A stretch of 64,000 nt of DNA, from positions 124,001-188,000 of the forward strand of contig NC_026482.1 of assembly GCF_000328475.2 (NCBI RefSeq), written 5' to 3'. Shown here piece by piece: positions 30,701-40,563 of the stretch (position 1 is its first letter; each line of letters starts with the position of its first letter). Under the pieces are notes generated by a model. That model saw only the letters and a program-made list of their open reading frames with translations, ran no database searches and was not told the DNA's origin. This stretch comes from Mycosarcoma maydis (taxonomy: Eukaryota > Basidiomycota > Ustilaginomycetes > Ustilaginales). A program made the position numbers and the translations under genes.

Positions 30701-31310
30701 CAAGGCGCGCTTGAAGGGGTATTCGGACGAGGAGTTGGATGCGAAGCTGGTGCTGCACGATTCCGTGTTGGATCTGGCGCTGTCGTGCGATCGGGTGTTG
30801 CGCCAGCCTGCGGGGCATTTGTTGTTGATAGGAGCGTCCGGGTCGGGGCGTACGACGGTGACGCGCTTCTGCGCATGGCTGCGCGGTCTATCGCTCTTCT
30901 CGATCAGCACATCCAACAAGTACACTGAAGACAATTTCGACGACGATCTGCGCGCTCTTCTGCGTCGTGTTGGCTGTAAGGCCGAAAAGGTCTGTTGGAC
31001 AATCGACGAATCGCAAATGTCGAACCCGGCGCGTCTTGAAAAACTCAACACGCTCCTCGCCAACGCCGAAGTCGCCGGCCTCTTCGAAGCCGACGAACTC
31101 ACCTCGCTCATCACCCAGCTCAAAGACGCCGCATCCCGCACCGGCCTCCTCCTAGACACCCACGACGAACTCTTCTCCTTCTTCCGCAACCAGATCACCG
31201 CCAACCTCCACGTCACCCTCACCATGAACCCCCCCCACTCCGCCACCGCCGCAAAGGCCGCTGCTTCCCCCGCCCTCTTCAATAGGACCAGCATCATGTT
31301 CTGCTGGTAA
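21711..31310 (+). CDS. dyn1: Cytoplasmic dynein heavy chain, N-terminal half (tail to AAA4)
   Basis: The 3199-residue product carries the dynein tail, the linker and four AAA+ modules. P-loops are GPAGTGKT at residue 2011 (AAA1), GPSGTGKT at 2315 (AAA2), GPPGSGKT at 2699 (AAA3) and GASGSGRT at 3041 (AAA4). Walker B segments are CFDEFNRL, IVFDGDVDP, LFCDEINLP and WTIDESQ. The frame stops directly after the AAA4 segment SPALFNR, a place where ordinary heavy chains continue into the stalk, AAA5 and AAA6 for about 1200 more residues. None of that is found in the window. U. maydis is known to encode its cytoplasmic dynein motor as two polypeptides, Dyn1 (this half) and Dyn2 (stalk and C-terminal modules), both needed for function; this gene fits Dyn1. 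The start ATG at 21711 follows CAACCATCCCC; the upstream in-frame start is TTG. No introns. The AAA4 Walker A Lys is Arg. Confidence 0.96.
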   Translation: MDDAIPSGINGRSVLGPRQDSDQDMLNKGNTDISPSSSSTRLHGLYDTSRLKSYFRSLLPLLLDSDADLLSSLLLDTPEWKELASAFAGDPAITTAYVNKIRRQDVSSDAPEHELFEYHMSAQASYSSLHVSSIALVKRVPVLDPTVPLPHQLHVLTLFGPAAASSASASASTAPATPASTEADTPSLHPTNNAVANLDHADTSSAASAVRESPYEALHSVVHNVMSPWFDAFVASKAPKDKPLLSGAKSKDSDAKMGIPMAKRKFAELELSLFHLQQNVEIPDIILTIHPVVRAAVDRCHAAATRVRVEAVEPASLLQDSSFLNKLQSDVNSWVKEVQTITKLDRSVASGTASQEINFWLSMEKAQESIEQQLRSDPIVLTLDILKHAKRFHATVSFLADTGLKDCAEKTHNYNLLMKDFPINELLSATDLDKCADALGAIFNHLNKKLRISPYPVKRALPLVEAISRDLNDTLLKVLASQRIMWQDFSRFWDTVSAAAEVFHVWDELMKDFVNIAREVTRKRSEKFLPIKINPAHAKLRERLNYIGAFRKTHEQLRAMVSSGKGLAMSGANNAAAASSNDRHVATQNLAGIEMSEEIRAAYDQVKVIDVLDVSNEGTEIWTTAEAAYNERVARVENSLIARLRHLLGQAKSAREMLRVLSQFNSLFVRPKVRGAVQEYQQQLLNSVKSDIKALHDKFKAQYRPSEANHMSQLRDVPEIAGAIIWARQIERQLNVYMKRVEDVLGKGWELYAEGQKLQTESETFRRKLDTRPLFDSWLHDINRRDMSIAGRVFDVTKNRAAGNAFQLSVNFDGHTISLFKEVRILIWLNFQIPHAITNLAKDAKRVYPHAVSLMETVRTYNQTCSLVRANPEITCLIAQVYTDAHQLISQGMTLRWEHFANIYESSRAASYLPGSSGEPGRENRQIAFVRQFASVVSLFQDKTAELIEIQRDMHSTIDELAKCQYRTDAFAQRLQKIQDTIDKLNLEGYPNLEEWVGNLDRLIEDVLLRRLKSVSMAWCRAFVRPGSSPSGPNAGSVRGDRGLQSIANGATGPVDGQAGAAPDQIVLEPITHEVRIQNQVIFLDPPLENARASWFRQLHEVLSVVCCLNRVQSSRYEIGLQMRGKQQTTQQDYASLLTRFQDDSLTRPFVLIEAKLAEVGSYVSKWLQFQSLWDLESEHVFARLGDSLANWQQLLAEIRRTRATFDNSDTQRSFGICVIDYDQVQSKVNAKYDTWQRDILNRFGTKLGAAMREVHATVAKARVELEQHSIEGSSTAQAVTFITFVQDLKRKTKVWQPQIELFGTGQKTLERQRYMFPQDWLYVDQVDGEWSAFQEILGRKNASIQEQLAGLQMKIIAEDKIVSDKMSTVISEWEQQKPIQGTLKADGAMNTINVFETRVSKLAEDRALVVRAKEALDLEHTQDDRLEPVFEELRDLKTVWTALSGTWSQLAEIRDTNWNNVQPRKLRQQLDALLAQTRDMPSRMRQYAAFEYVQEHVRALLKSNPVISDLKSEAMRERHWRSLFKQLKVQEHYSASSMMLGTVWDLDLKRHDAIVKAVVAQAQGELALEEYLKQVREAWTNYTLDLVNYQNKCRLIRGWDNLFQLAGDNLNALRAMSMSPHYKVFEEEASLWEDRLSKISVLFDTWIDVQRQWVYLEGIFTSSAEIRHILPVESSRFQNINTEFLTVMKKVYKSPFVLDVLNIPGVQKSLERLADLLSKIQKALGEYLERERANFPRFYFVGDEDLLEIIGNSKDTARILKHLKKMFAGIATIEFDEEAGKLMAMVSREGETVPFRTPISLKDHAKINDWLAKVESEMRISLAELLSEAAAELESFYTSIELLTLDSFLAWIAKYPAQLVVLAVQARWTAMVDEAFESGAGLQHPLDVVLRGLDLLADTVLTDVEALQRRKCEHLITELVHQRDVIRLLVSQRVESARDFNWLSQMRFYLNRQIEKPLDRLTVQMANATFPYGYEYLGVPDRLVQTPLTDRCYLTLTQALHYKLGGAPFGPAGTGKTESVKALGVQLGMFVIVFCCDETFDFQAMGRIFVGLCRVGAWGCFDEFNRLEERILSAVSQQIQSIQQGLADSTSGSNTSGKEIELLGKRVSLNERVGIFITTNPTYAGRSNLPDNLKKLFRNMAMTHPDRELIAQVMLFSQGFRTAETLASKVVPFFNLCLEQLSPQPHYDFGLRALKAVLVSAGQLKREHMLNGGDQAESAHAAVSIDVSEQEILIQSVSETIVPKLIAEDVPLLKSLLSDVFPGVEYKPVNLDVLRNHIAAVCAERHLVEGGLWTEKVLQLYQIQKISHGLMLVGPSGTGKTQAWQVLLAALERMEGQESVSYVIDPKAVSKESLYGTLDPTTREWNDGLFTQVLRKIIDNVRGESAKRHWIVFDGDVDPEWVENLNSVLDDNKLLTLPNGERLNLPPNVRVMFEVESLRYATLATVSRCGMIWFSDDIVRPSMVYTRYLTGLRSTPIELDDDGLASAVASHRAVAAGNAASATGTNEVSPDLQVQRAVADALAPFFEDDGLVNGALEFARTVPHIMDFTEARALSTLFSLINKTVRNILDYNTQHPDFPLGPEPIEAYATRRLLLALVWAFTGDAKLDVRAQMGEYLRNHTGVDLPALGPGSSLIDYDVSFAGQSVEWSSWLSKVPTIEIDTAAVSTADVVVPTIDTVRHEDVLYSWLSEHKPLMLCGPPGSGKTMTLFSALRKLPDMEVVGLNFSSATTPELILKTFEQYCEYRKTPNGIVLSPTQIGRWLVLFCDEINLPATDKYGTQRVISFLRQLVESGGFWRISDKAWVKLERIQFVGACNPPTDPGRVPLSHRFLRHAPLIMVDYPGEISLNQIYGTFNRALLKVTPNLRGYAEALTAAMVDFYLASQRRFTPDMQAHYIYSPRELTRWMRGIYEAIKPLESLNVEGLVRVWAHEGLRLFQDRLVGTEEKAWTDAQIDAVAASRFPTLDIGSALARPILFSNWLSKEYRSVDRESVREYAKARLKGYSDEELDAKLVLHDSVLDLALSCDRVLRQPAGHLLLIGASGSGRTTVTRFCAWLRGLSLFSISTSNKYTEDNFDDDLRALLRRVGCKAEKVCWTIDESQMSNPARLEKLNTLLANAEVAGLFEADELTSLITQLKDAASRTGLLLDTHDELFSFFRNQITANLHVTLTMNPPHSATAAKAAASPALFNRTSIMFCW

Positions 31311-31335
31311 TCGCGAATCTCCATCCTTCCATTCA

Positions 31336-33311
<1,976 letters not shown>

Positions 33312-34969
33312 TGGTAACAGCGGAAAGGGTGATGAAGCGAATGGAATGTGATTGTATGATGAAGAGATGGATGTAGTTGAGCGTATGTGATGGGCCAAAT
33401 AAGGGAATGGGTTGTCTGGTAGCGATGATGGTGAGCAGGACGAGTCGAGGTCACGGCTGAGCGTGTGCGGATTTATATAGAGATTGTGCGGGCAACGGCA
33501 GAGGTGCGACAGACGGGCGTGGGACAAGAGGCGGCGCACGGAGCGGCACGGAGAAAGCGAGGCTCAGGGTTCGGTGGGGAAGTGCGAGACTGGTCTAGTG
33601 CCGTGTAAGGGGCTTACATGAAGCGCGGCGTGGAGGTTCAGGGCAGAAGGCTGAGTCGAGTTTCTAAGTGCTTATCGACGGCACACGCTTTGCTGTGTTT
33701 GCTGTGCTTTGCTGTTCTGTTTGCACTCAACTCACGACTGTCAGGCTGTGTCGAGACGAAATTCCATCGAAATCGGGCGAAATCGATATTCCAAAATGGG
33801 TGCCCAACGACTATCGCAATTGGAATCGTCCAAGTTTCTCCAACTCGTGAATGAGTCGGTGGCGGGCGCCGAAACGAGGGGCTAGATCGGGGTCGATTAG
33901 GGCTTGAGGGCAAATAATTCACGATTTCTGATTCAAATTCGACCGAAACTTGCGTGTTGAGCGTACGGTAACTGTAGATAAAGTTATATTGAATCGGAGC
34001 CACAAATACAAATCAAGAATCACGAATCGCCGCCTTGAGCACTCCCATCCTGAATCGATGAAGCGAATGTTGCATCAGGTTCGTTCTGACCGGAGAGACA
34101 GTCACTCATAACTGTCATAAGCGCCATGATAGTACACACAATCATCAAAGTGGGTAAGCGGATCTGGGGAGCTGTGGTTTTGCAAACATGCAATCAAAAA
34201 AAACGCGCCATCATCTGTATCGGTGCATCGAGGGTTAATGACGAGTTGAACTAGGTAGAAGGACGAGGTCTTGTTCAGCCAAGCTTAAGCTCGAATCAAG
34301 ACGTCCGAACAAGAGCCGAAGCTGGTCGGATGGTTCTAGTGACAGACGTTGTTCGGCAACGTGCCGGTTGAATTGATCCCGAGCGTTGAACCCTGTCGGC
34401 CACGTTTGGTGTCAATCCAAGTCACGAGTGCTTGTCGATATTATTCGTGATTCACTTACGACTTGATCGGATTCTTGCGCGATCCACCCACCAGTTCTTG
34501 ACTGGTGACTGGACGGATGTGGAGAAGTTCGTGATATTTACAAAAGATCGAGATTCGTGATTCTTGCTTGATTCACGATTTGCGTGTTGATTTTTCGGCG
34601 AATCGGACCCTGAGTCGGATAGTTGTGAGAGTCGTGAGTCTGAGTGGAGAGTGCAACGCAGCCAAAAAGTGCAAACGTGAATTCGTGATTCGTGATTCAG
34701 GATTATTCAGGATTCAGGGTTGTCGATTTGTCGGTTCTGTCGATCTTTATGACCACCATCGATTTCTCTTTGCCTGACTTTGGGCTTCGCATCTTCCGAC
34801 GTTGGCCTAAAACCACCCATAGCGGGCTTCTACCCAAGGCAAGCCTCTATCTGCTCTGCTACTTTTGAGCTGCGGCGTGTCGCCGAACTAGCCCACTGAC
34901 TTGACATGCCATTTTGACCTCCGCTTTGCTCCATTGCTGTTCCTGCTCATCCTTCTCTCACGCGCTGTC
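33312..34969. other. Divergent region polyubiquitin / Prp4-like kinase
   Basis: About 1.7 kb without a supported gene. It includes the polyubiquitin promoter and, from 33915 to 34030 and 34445 to 34715, clusters of TTCGTGA/TCACGAA heptads. A pyrimidine-rich stretch (34920-34965) precedes the kinase start. Confidence 0.5.
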
Positions 34970-36841
34970 ATGCCCAACTGCCATCAGGCGTCAAGCTCCT
35001 CTCACTCGCTTGCAGGCCGTCATGTGATTCGCCCCACTCGTAGCTGCCCTACAGCCTCGCCCTCTGGTGAGCCACACCAGAAACGGTTACGGTCTGATCC
35101 TCACGCACATGCTCCCACTCAGGCATTTGTCACTTCCACCACGAACGTGTCCACGCATCAAGACCATGTAGCTTCTCATCTAGATAGCTGGATTGAAGAG
35201 TATGATGCCGGAATAGACCCCCAAGAAAAGGCACGAAGAGTGTTGGAGCAGAGGCGCAAACGTCGCCAGGCCATTCTAGCCAAATTCAGCAGCTCACACA
35301 TCACATCACCGCCTGACGACAACATTGCCGATTCGGCACCCACTTCTCCACAAGCAACTTCGAGCGCCCCTCAAAGCGTCTCGTTGAAGCCCAACGACCA
35401 AGCAACCTTGTTTCTGGTCAAGAGCATCAACGCTGCCCATAACGACACCAGCTCGGAACACGCCTCTGCCGCCGAGCTCGAACCTGATGCTGATCGTCAA
35501 CAAGAGCTCGCTCGTCTCGAACAGCGGCGACACTCCAAGGACCAAGCGCGCTTCCAAGCAACCGAGCACGACCACCACTATGAAAAGGTGGAAATCACCG
35601 ACGACCAAGATGATGACGAGCTCGACATGTTTGCCTTGTCGGACCATGACAATGCCAACGAGTCTGTTGCAAATAAGAAAACGACAAATTTTGTTCGCAT
35701 TCTCAAGCGCGTCAACTCGACTGAACCTCCATCCATCAGCGCCACAGCCTTGCCCTTGCCGAATTTGGCGGACACAAGCGGCGCAAACATTTCCAGCAAC
35801 TGGGACGACAGCGATGGCTATCTACGCACCATCTTGGGTGAAACGCTAGATGAGCGCTACCAGATCTTTGCGCTGCTAGGCAAAGGCATGTTTGCATCCG
35901 TTGTGCGTGCACGCGATCTGCGCGACAATGCACGTCAAGTGGCCATCAAGATCATCAGGGCGCAGGAGAGCATGTACAAGGCTGGACTCAAGGAGCTCAG
36001 CATCCTGCGAGACTTGAACCATTCCGACCCGGACGACCGCAAGCATCTGGTTCGTCTGGAGCGACATTTTGACTACAAGGGCCATCTATGCATGGTCTTT
36101 GAATCGCTCGGCATGAACTTGCGCGAACTTGTGCGCAGATACGGTCGCGACGTTGGTCTCAACCTACAGGCAGTACGAACGTACGCGCACCAGCTCTTTC
36201 TGGCGCTTTCGCACCTTGCCAAGCAGTCGGTCATCCACGCCGATATCAAGCCTGACAACGTATTGGTCAACGACAACAAAACTTCGCTCAAGCTCTGCGA
36301 TCTTGGTTCCGCTTCGTTGCTCAGCGAGATGGAGATCACCCCTTACCTCGTCTCTCGCTTCTATCGTGCTCCTGAAGTCATCCTTGGGCAGGCGTACGAC
36401 GGCTCGATCGACGTATGGTCAGTTGGCTGCACGCTCTACGAGCTGGCTACCGGCAAGATCCTGTTTCCTGGCAGAACCAACAATCATATGCTCCTTTTGA
36501 TGCAGCAGGTGCGTGGTCGCTTTACCACCAAGCAGATCCGCAAGAGTCAGTTTGGCGAACAGCACTTTGACGATGCTAACGCGTTCTTGTCGATCGAGCC
36601 AGACAAGAATACAGGCCTGAATGTCGTGCGCAAAGTGATGCTGCACAAGCCCACCTCGGATCTGCGCTCGCGTTTGCTGTCCGCCGATACGCTCAAGCTG
36701 CTCCAGCCGGATGAGCTAAAGATGTCGCATCTTTTTGTAGATTTCTTGGAACGCTGCCTAGAGCTGGATCCTGCCAAACGCATAAAGCCAAACGAGGCGC
36801 TCGAACACGCTTTTCTTGCGCACGTTTCCAAATCCGCCTAG
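34970..36841 (+). CDS. prp4: Prp4-like serine/threonine kinase (PRPF4B family)
   Basis: This 623-residue protein has a C-terminal kinase domain from about residue 297. Motifs seen are the Gly loop LLGKGMFASVVRA, the VAIKII lysine, the catalytic loop HADIKPDN near residue 423, DLGSA in place of DFG, and the activation segment TPYLVSRFYRAPEVILG. The HAD in place of HRD and the TPYLVSRFYRAPE segment are signatures of Prp4 kinases, which phosphorylate U4/U6.U5 snRNP proteins and activate the spliceosome. The N-terminal 290 residues are charged and disordered. It fits an organism that keeps spliceosomal introns. The ATG at 34970 is the first in frame; the earlier in-frame start is TTG. Confidence 0.93.
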   Translation: MPNCHQASSSSHSLAGRHVIRPTRSCPTASPSGEPHQKRLRSDPHAHAPTQAFVTSTTNVSTHQDHVASHLDSWIEEYDAGIDPQEKARRVLEQRRKRRQAILAKFSSSHITSPPDDNIADSAPTSPQATSSAPQSVSLKPNDQATLFLVKSINAAHNDTSSEHASAAELEPDADRQQELARLEQRRHSKDQARFQATEHDHHYEKVEITDDQDDDELDMFALSDHDNANESVANKKTTNFVRILKRVNSTEPPSISATALPLPNLADTSGANISSNWDDSDGYLRTILGETLDERYQIFALLGKGMFASVVRARDLRDNARQVAIKIIRAQESMYKAGLKELSILRDLNHSDPDDRKHLVRLERHFDYKGHLCMVFESLGMNLRELVRRYGRDVGLNLQAVRTYAHQLFLALSHLAKQSVIHADIKPDNVLVNDNKTSLKLCDLGSASLLSEMEITPYLVSRFYRAPEVILGQAYDGSIDVWSVGCTLYELATGKILFPGRTNNHMLLLMQQVRGRFTTKQIRKSQFGEQHFDDANAFLSIEPDKNTGLNVVRKVMLHKPTSDLRSRLLSADTLKLLQPDELKMSHLFVDFLERCLELDPAKRIKPNEALEHAFLAHVSKSA

Positions 36842-37473
36842 AGTGAAAGCATGGATGAATGCAAACACACTACACCTTCTGGCTGACTATGGCCGGTACA
36901 CACTACACGGCGTGTGACATGTGAGCTGATTCGTGATTATATTCGTGATTGATGAGCTTCCAAGCTGCGGCGCCAAGTTGAGTGGCAGAGTGAATCGCAA
37001 TCGTGAATGCTGGTGCGGATATTCGTGATTCACGATTGAACCCTGAAAGGGACGCGATCAATTCGCCGAACGTAAGGCTCGCAGCCAACACAGAGACTCG
37101 TGACTATCACGTGTGTGTAGCTGTAGCTGGACCAACACTCAAGTCACAGCTGTCACACTCACGACTCACGACTCACACTCACGACTTTTGTGCCAAGTCG
37201 TTTCGACTTTCATAGCACTCACGACTTTTGTCTTGGCACCTTTCCACCAACAGCCTCGTTTTGCACCATCTCTTGACGGCACATCCTCTATTCATCATCA
37301 CCACCGTATCCCATTTCTGATTTCTGTAGGGGTCCACCTTTGCACCTTGACCTCTTCCGTCACGTCCACTTCCCATCCGCACGCAGGACTTGATCTGCTT
37401 CTCTTTGTCAGTCGTACGAGCAAAGCACGTTGCCTTACTATACATCTGCTCTCGTAGCTATCTGCGCCGTGAC
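36842..37473. other. 632-bp intergenic region with heptads
   Basis: Between the kinase and the calpain gene, both plus strand. It holds TTCGTGA/TCACGAA copies at about 36925-37040 and ACTCACGACT repeats at 37145-37225. The last 200 bp are pyrimidine-rich and presumably the calpain gene leader. Confidence 0.5.
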
Positions 37474-40400
37474 ATGAGCGCTCCCATCACACAGGCCGAT
37501 TGGAACGCCAAGCTCAAACACGCACAGGACCAAGCACAACGAGCCACCAAGGCCGAACTCGCCCGCAATTACTCGGAAGCATTCGAGCTCTACGTGCGCG
37601 CGGGACAGCTCTTTGTCTGGCTGCTCGGAAACTTTCCCTCCACCAATCATCATCATGATTCCGCCATAGCGCCATCTCTGACGCGCGGTACGGCGCTGAG
37701 CACATCCAGCCCGCCAGCCGCCGATGGCTTGTCAGGTACATGTACCGCTCAATCCCGTCAACATCTAAAGCAGATGGCTACCAGGGTCATGGCGCGAGCC
37801 GAAAAGATAAAGGCCACATGCAAGCACCTTCGGCCGGTCGACCGTGATGCTTTGAGTCATGAAGAGCAATCCAGCGTCCTTGTCAGCTCGTCTCTCATCA
37901 ACGGCCTCCGATACCCCATATGGAAGGGTCCCCCTGCTCAGCTTCAGAACACAAATAGGTCGACATTCACTCAGGATGCACAGCCACCATTATCATCCAA
38001 CCAGATCCGCCAAGGTGCACTCTATCGACGGCCATCTTGGCTGAATGCCGGCGAAGACCAATGCTGGTCCACCAAGCTAAGTGGGTGTGATATTGTTCAG
38101 GATATTGTCACCGATTGCTCGTTCGTAGCTGCCCTCGAGGCTGCTGCACAGCACGATCGCATCTTTGGAGGGAACTTGGCAACATCAGCACTATACCCGC
38201 AAGACTCATCCGGACGCATCCGACCCAGTGCAAATGGCCAGTATCACGTCAAGCTGCACATCAACGGTACACCACGTGTCGTATTGATCGATGACCATCT
38301 CCCTTATTATCCAGCCGCTTGCCCTATTTCACAACCGACCACAACTGCAACTGCAACTGCGGCAACATCAAGTAAATCGAATGCACACAAGCAGCGCCTC
38401 ATGTGCGCAAGCTCGCGTGATGGCCATGCTGTTTGGCCAGCTCTGCTCGAGAAAGCTTACCTCCAAGTCATGGGCGGCTACGAATTCGCTGGATCCAACG
38501 GTAGCATCGATCTGTACGCTCTTACAAGCTGGTTGCCAGAACACATCTTTCTACGACACGCCGGCTTCCAACGCGAAAGATCGTGGACCAGGTTCCACAC
38601 CGCTTGGAATGCTGGTCAATGTATGGCTACAGCTGGCACAGGAAAAGCACCGCCTCGCAAGCAGCGCAGCGGTGAATCCATGTCGGAGGACTCACTAGCC
38701 ACCATCACGCTTGATTCGGGCCTTATCTCGAGCCATAACTATGCAATCCTCGATGTGCGCACCCATGGTAGTCGCCGCTACGTCAAGCTGATGAATCCTT
38801 GGCGCACAGCAGCTGGTATCCGGCCAGCGATTGCCATCTCGACAGAAGAAGAGCGGCGCATCTATGCCGATTCTGCCTCCTGCAATTCCTCGCTCGTGGC
38901 GCGGCTTGGCCATGTGAGATTGCAAGAGGCTGGTGAGCTAGATGAAAATTCATTGACCTTCACACTCTCATGGGACGACTTTTGCAGTCATTTTGACTCG
39001 CTGTTTCTGAATTGGGACCCCAAATTGTTCAGCAACAACGTCACTGTACACTCGAGCTGGCGGGGTAGCGCTTCGGCTTCGTCTGCGCTGGGCTCCAAGC
39101 AAGCAGATCCGCATTTCAGATTGTCTGTCACCGCTCCACCGAGCATTTCTACAAGCAGTACAGATCCCGCTGCTGAAGTATGGCTCCTACTCACTCGTCA
39201 CATTACCAACACGCAACCGATTCAGCGCAGCGCAGACGGGTCGCAACAGAGTGCAGAAGAGACTCCTGCAGAGTATATTGCGATACATGCGTTTCAAGAA
39301 GATCAACAAACCTCGGAAACCGCACAGCTGGCTTCGACTTCGGCTCTTCTCCTGCGCAAAGCCAAGCACAAAGGTGCCTACGTCGACGGAACACACTGCC
39401 TTGTCCGTCTCAAGCCCTCTTTTCCCCGTGACAATACGTCGATGCAGCCAAGCTCGTCCGATACCGGCAGTAAGCAAACAAAGGGGCAATGCAGCTTCAC
39501 CGTCGTTGTGTCGCGCCGGAACGAAGCTGATGCGACACCTTCATCGACTGCTGTCCAAACCAAGGATACACACAGGGACGTCAACTACACACTCTCGGTC
39601 TTTTCTCGCTATTCGATGGAGCTGTCGGAGCTGCGTACCCGGTTGCCCTACTGTGACTCGGTCAGTGGTGCCTGGACCGCACGCACTGCAGGGGGCAATG
39701 CCACTCTGGGCTCGTTCATGAGTAACCCACAGTACTCATTGGTGGTACCTGCTGGGCCGGGCGAAGTGCAACTGCAGGTGATGCTCGAGTCCTCGGACCG
39801 GCGGATCCCGGTCCAGGTGCTGCTGGCGTATCCGGGCGCTGGAACGGGACGTGTTACACACCTCACCGAGGGAGATGTAGTACTCAGCAGTGGAATGTAC
39901 CACCACGGCTTGGCGCTTTGCTGCACGTCACGTCCAGGTGCTCCGGGCGCAGTGCTTCGGCCGGGCACCTATACACTGATCGCATCGACGTTCGAAGCTG
40001 GCATGCAAGACGACTTTGATCTGCGTGTTGAAAGCACTCGCCCGATCCAGTTGAAGTGGATCGCACAAGAGGGGGCTGGCATGTTTCACCGGCGTCTGGT
40101 GTCATCCTGGAAGCGCGGCTTGAATGCGTGTGGGTCTCGCGCAAACAAGGCGTATTTTGAGAATCCCGCCTGGCGATTCACGATCGACAGGCCGGGGCTG
40201 ACCGACTTGGTCGCGAGGATCAAGGTCGAGGCGGTGCGCTCGACCGATCCGGTTCGACCGTATATCCAGCTTGCGCTATTTGTCCTTGATGAGGCGAGGT
40301 GCTGGGAACAGGTTGCGAGTAGTGGTGCGTATACGGATCTCGTATGTGGAGCAGCTATCGAGAAGGTCAGGCTGCAACAGGGATGTTACACGTTGGTTGC

Positions 40401-40482
40401 ATCTACGCTTCAGCCTGATACCGAGGCTGAGTTCGGCGTGGATCTGTATACAGCCGTCAAGGTCGATATTGTTGGCGTGTGA
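37474..40482 (+). CDS. rim13: Calpain-like cysteine protease of the PalB/Rim13 type
   Basis: This 1002-residue protein starts with a probable MIT domain (about residues 5-80, KLKHAQDQAQRATKAELARN), which binds ESCRT-III. The calpain catalytic domain follows: Cys215 in VTDCSFVAAL, His421 in SSHNYAIL and Asn441 in LMNPW, the order expected of the C2 family. C-terminal beta-rich domains follow, to residue 1002. PalB/Rim13 is thought to cleave the transcription factor PacC/Rim101 on endosomes at alkaline pH. The full triad suggests an active enzyme. The start at 37474 (GTGACATGAGC) matches the beginning of the MIT helix. The stop codons of this gene and the convergent helicase gene are only 81 bp apart. 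Confidence 0.9.
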   Translation: MSAPITQADWNAKLKHAQDQAQRATKAELARNYSEAFELYVRAGQLFVWLLGNFPSTNHHHDSAIAPSLTRGTALSTSSPPAADGLSGTCTAQSRQHLKQMATRVMARAEKIKATCKHLRPVDRDALSHEEQSSVLVSSSLINGLRYPIWKGPPAQLQNTNRSTFTQDAQPPLSSNQIRQGALYRRPSWLNAGEDQCWSTKLSGCDIVQDIVTDCSFVAALEAAAQHDRIFGGNLATSALYPQDSSGRIRPSANGQYHVKLHINGTPRVVLIDDHLPYYPAACPISQPTTTATATAATSSKSNAHKQRLMCASSRDGHAVWPALLEKAYLQVMGGYEFAGSNGSIDLYALTSWLPEHIFLRHAGFQRERSWTRFHTAWNAGQCMATAGTGKAPPRKQRSGESMSEDSLATITLDSGLISSHNYAILDVRTHGSRRYVKLMNPWRTAAGIRPAIAISTEEERRIYADSASCNSSLVARLGHVRLQEAGELDENSLTFTLSWDDFCSHFDSLFLNWDPKLFSNNVTVHSSWRGSASASSALGSKQADPHFRLSVTAPPSISTSSTDPAAEVWLLLTRHITNTQPIQRSADGSQQSAEETPAEYIAIHAFQEDQQTSETAQLASTSALLLRKAKHKGAYVDGTHCLVRLKPSFPRDNTSMQPSSSDTGSKQTKGQCSFTVVVSRRNEADATPSSTAVQTKDTHRDVNYTLSVFSRYSMELSELRTRLPYCDSVSGAWTARTAGGNATLGSFMSNPQYSLVVPAGPGEVQLQVMLESSDRRIPVQVLLAYPGAGTGRVTHLTEGDVVLSSGMYHHGLALCCTSRPGAPGAVLRPGTYTLIASTFEAGMQDDFDLRVESTRPIQLKWIAQEGAGMFHRRLVSSWKRGLNACGSRANKAYFENPAWRFTIDRPGLTDLVARIKVEAVRSTDPVRPYIQLALFVLDEARCWEQVASSGAYTDLVCGAAIEKVRLQQGCYTLVASTLQPDTEAEFGVDLYTAVKVDIVGV

Positions 40483-40563
40483 CATGCAATACAGACGTGA
40501 CTATTCCAGGCTATGTAGAAGGCAGGCATGGTTCGCTGATGATGGGTGAATCGTAGGGTGGAT

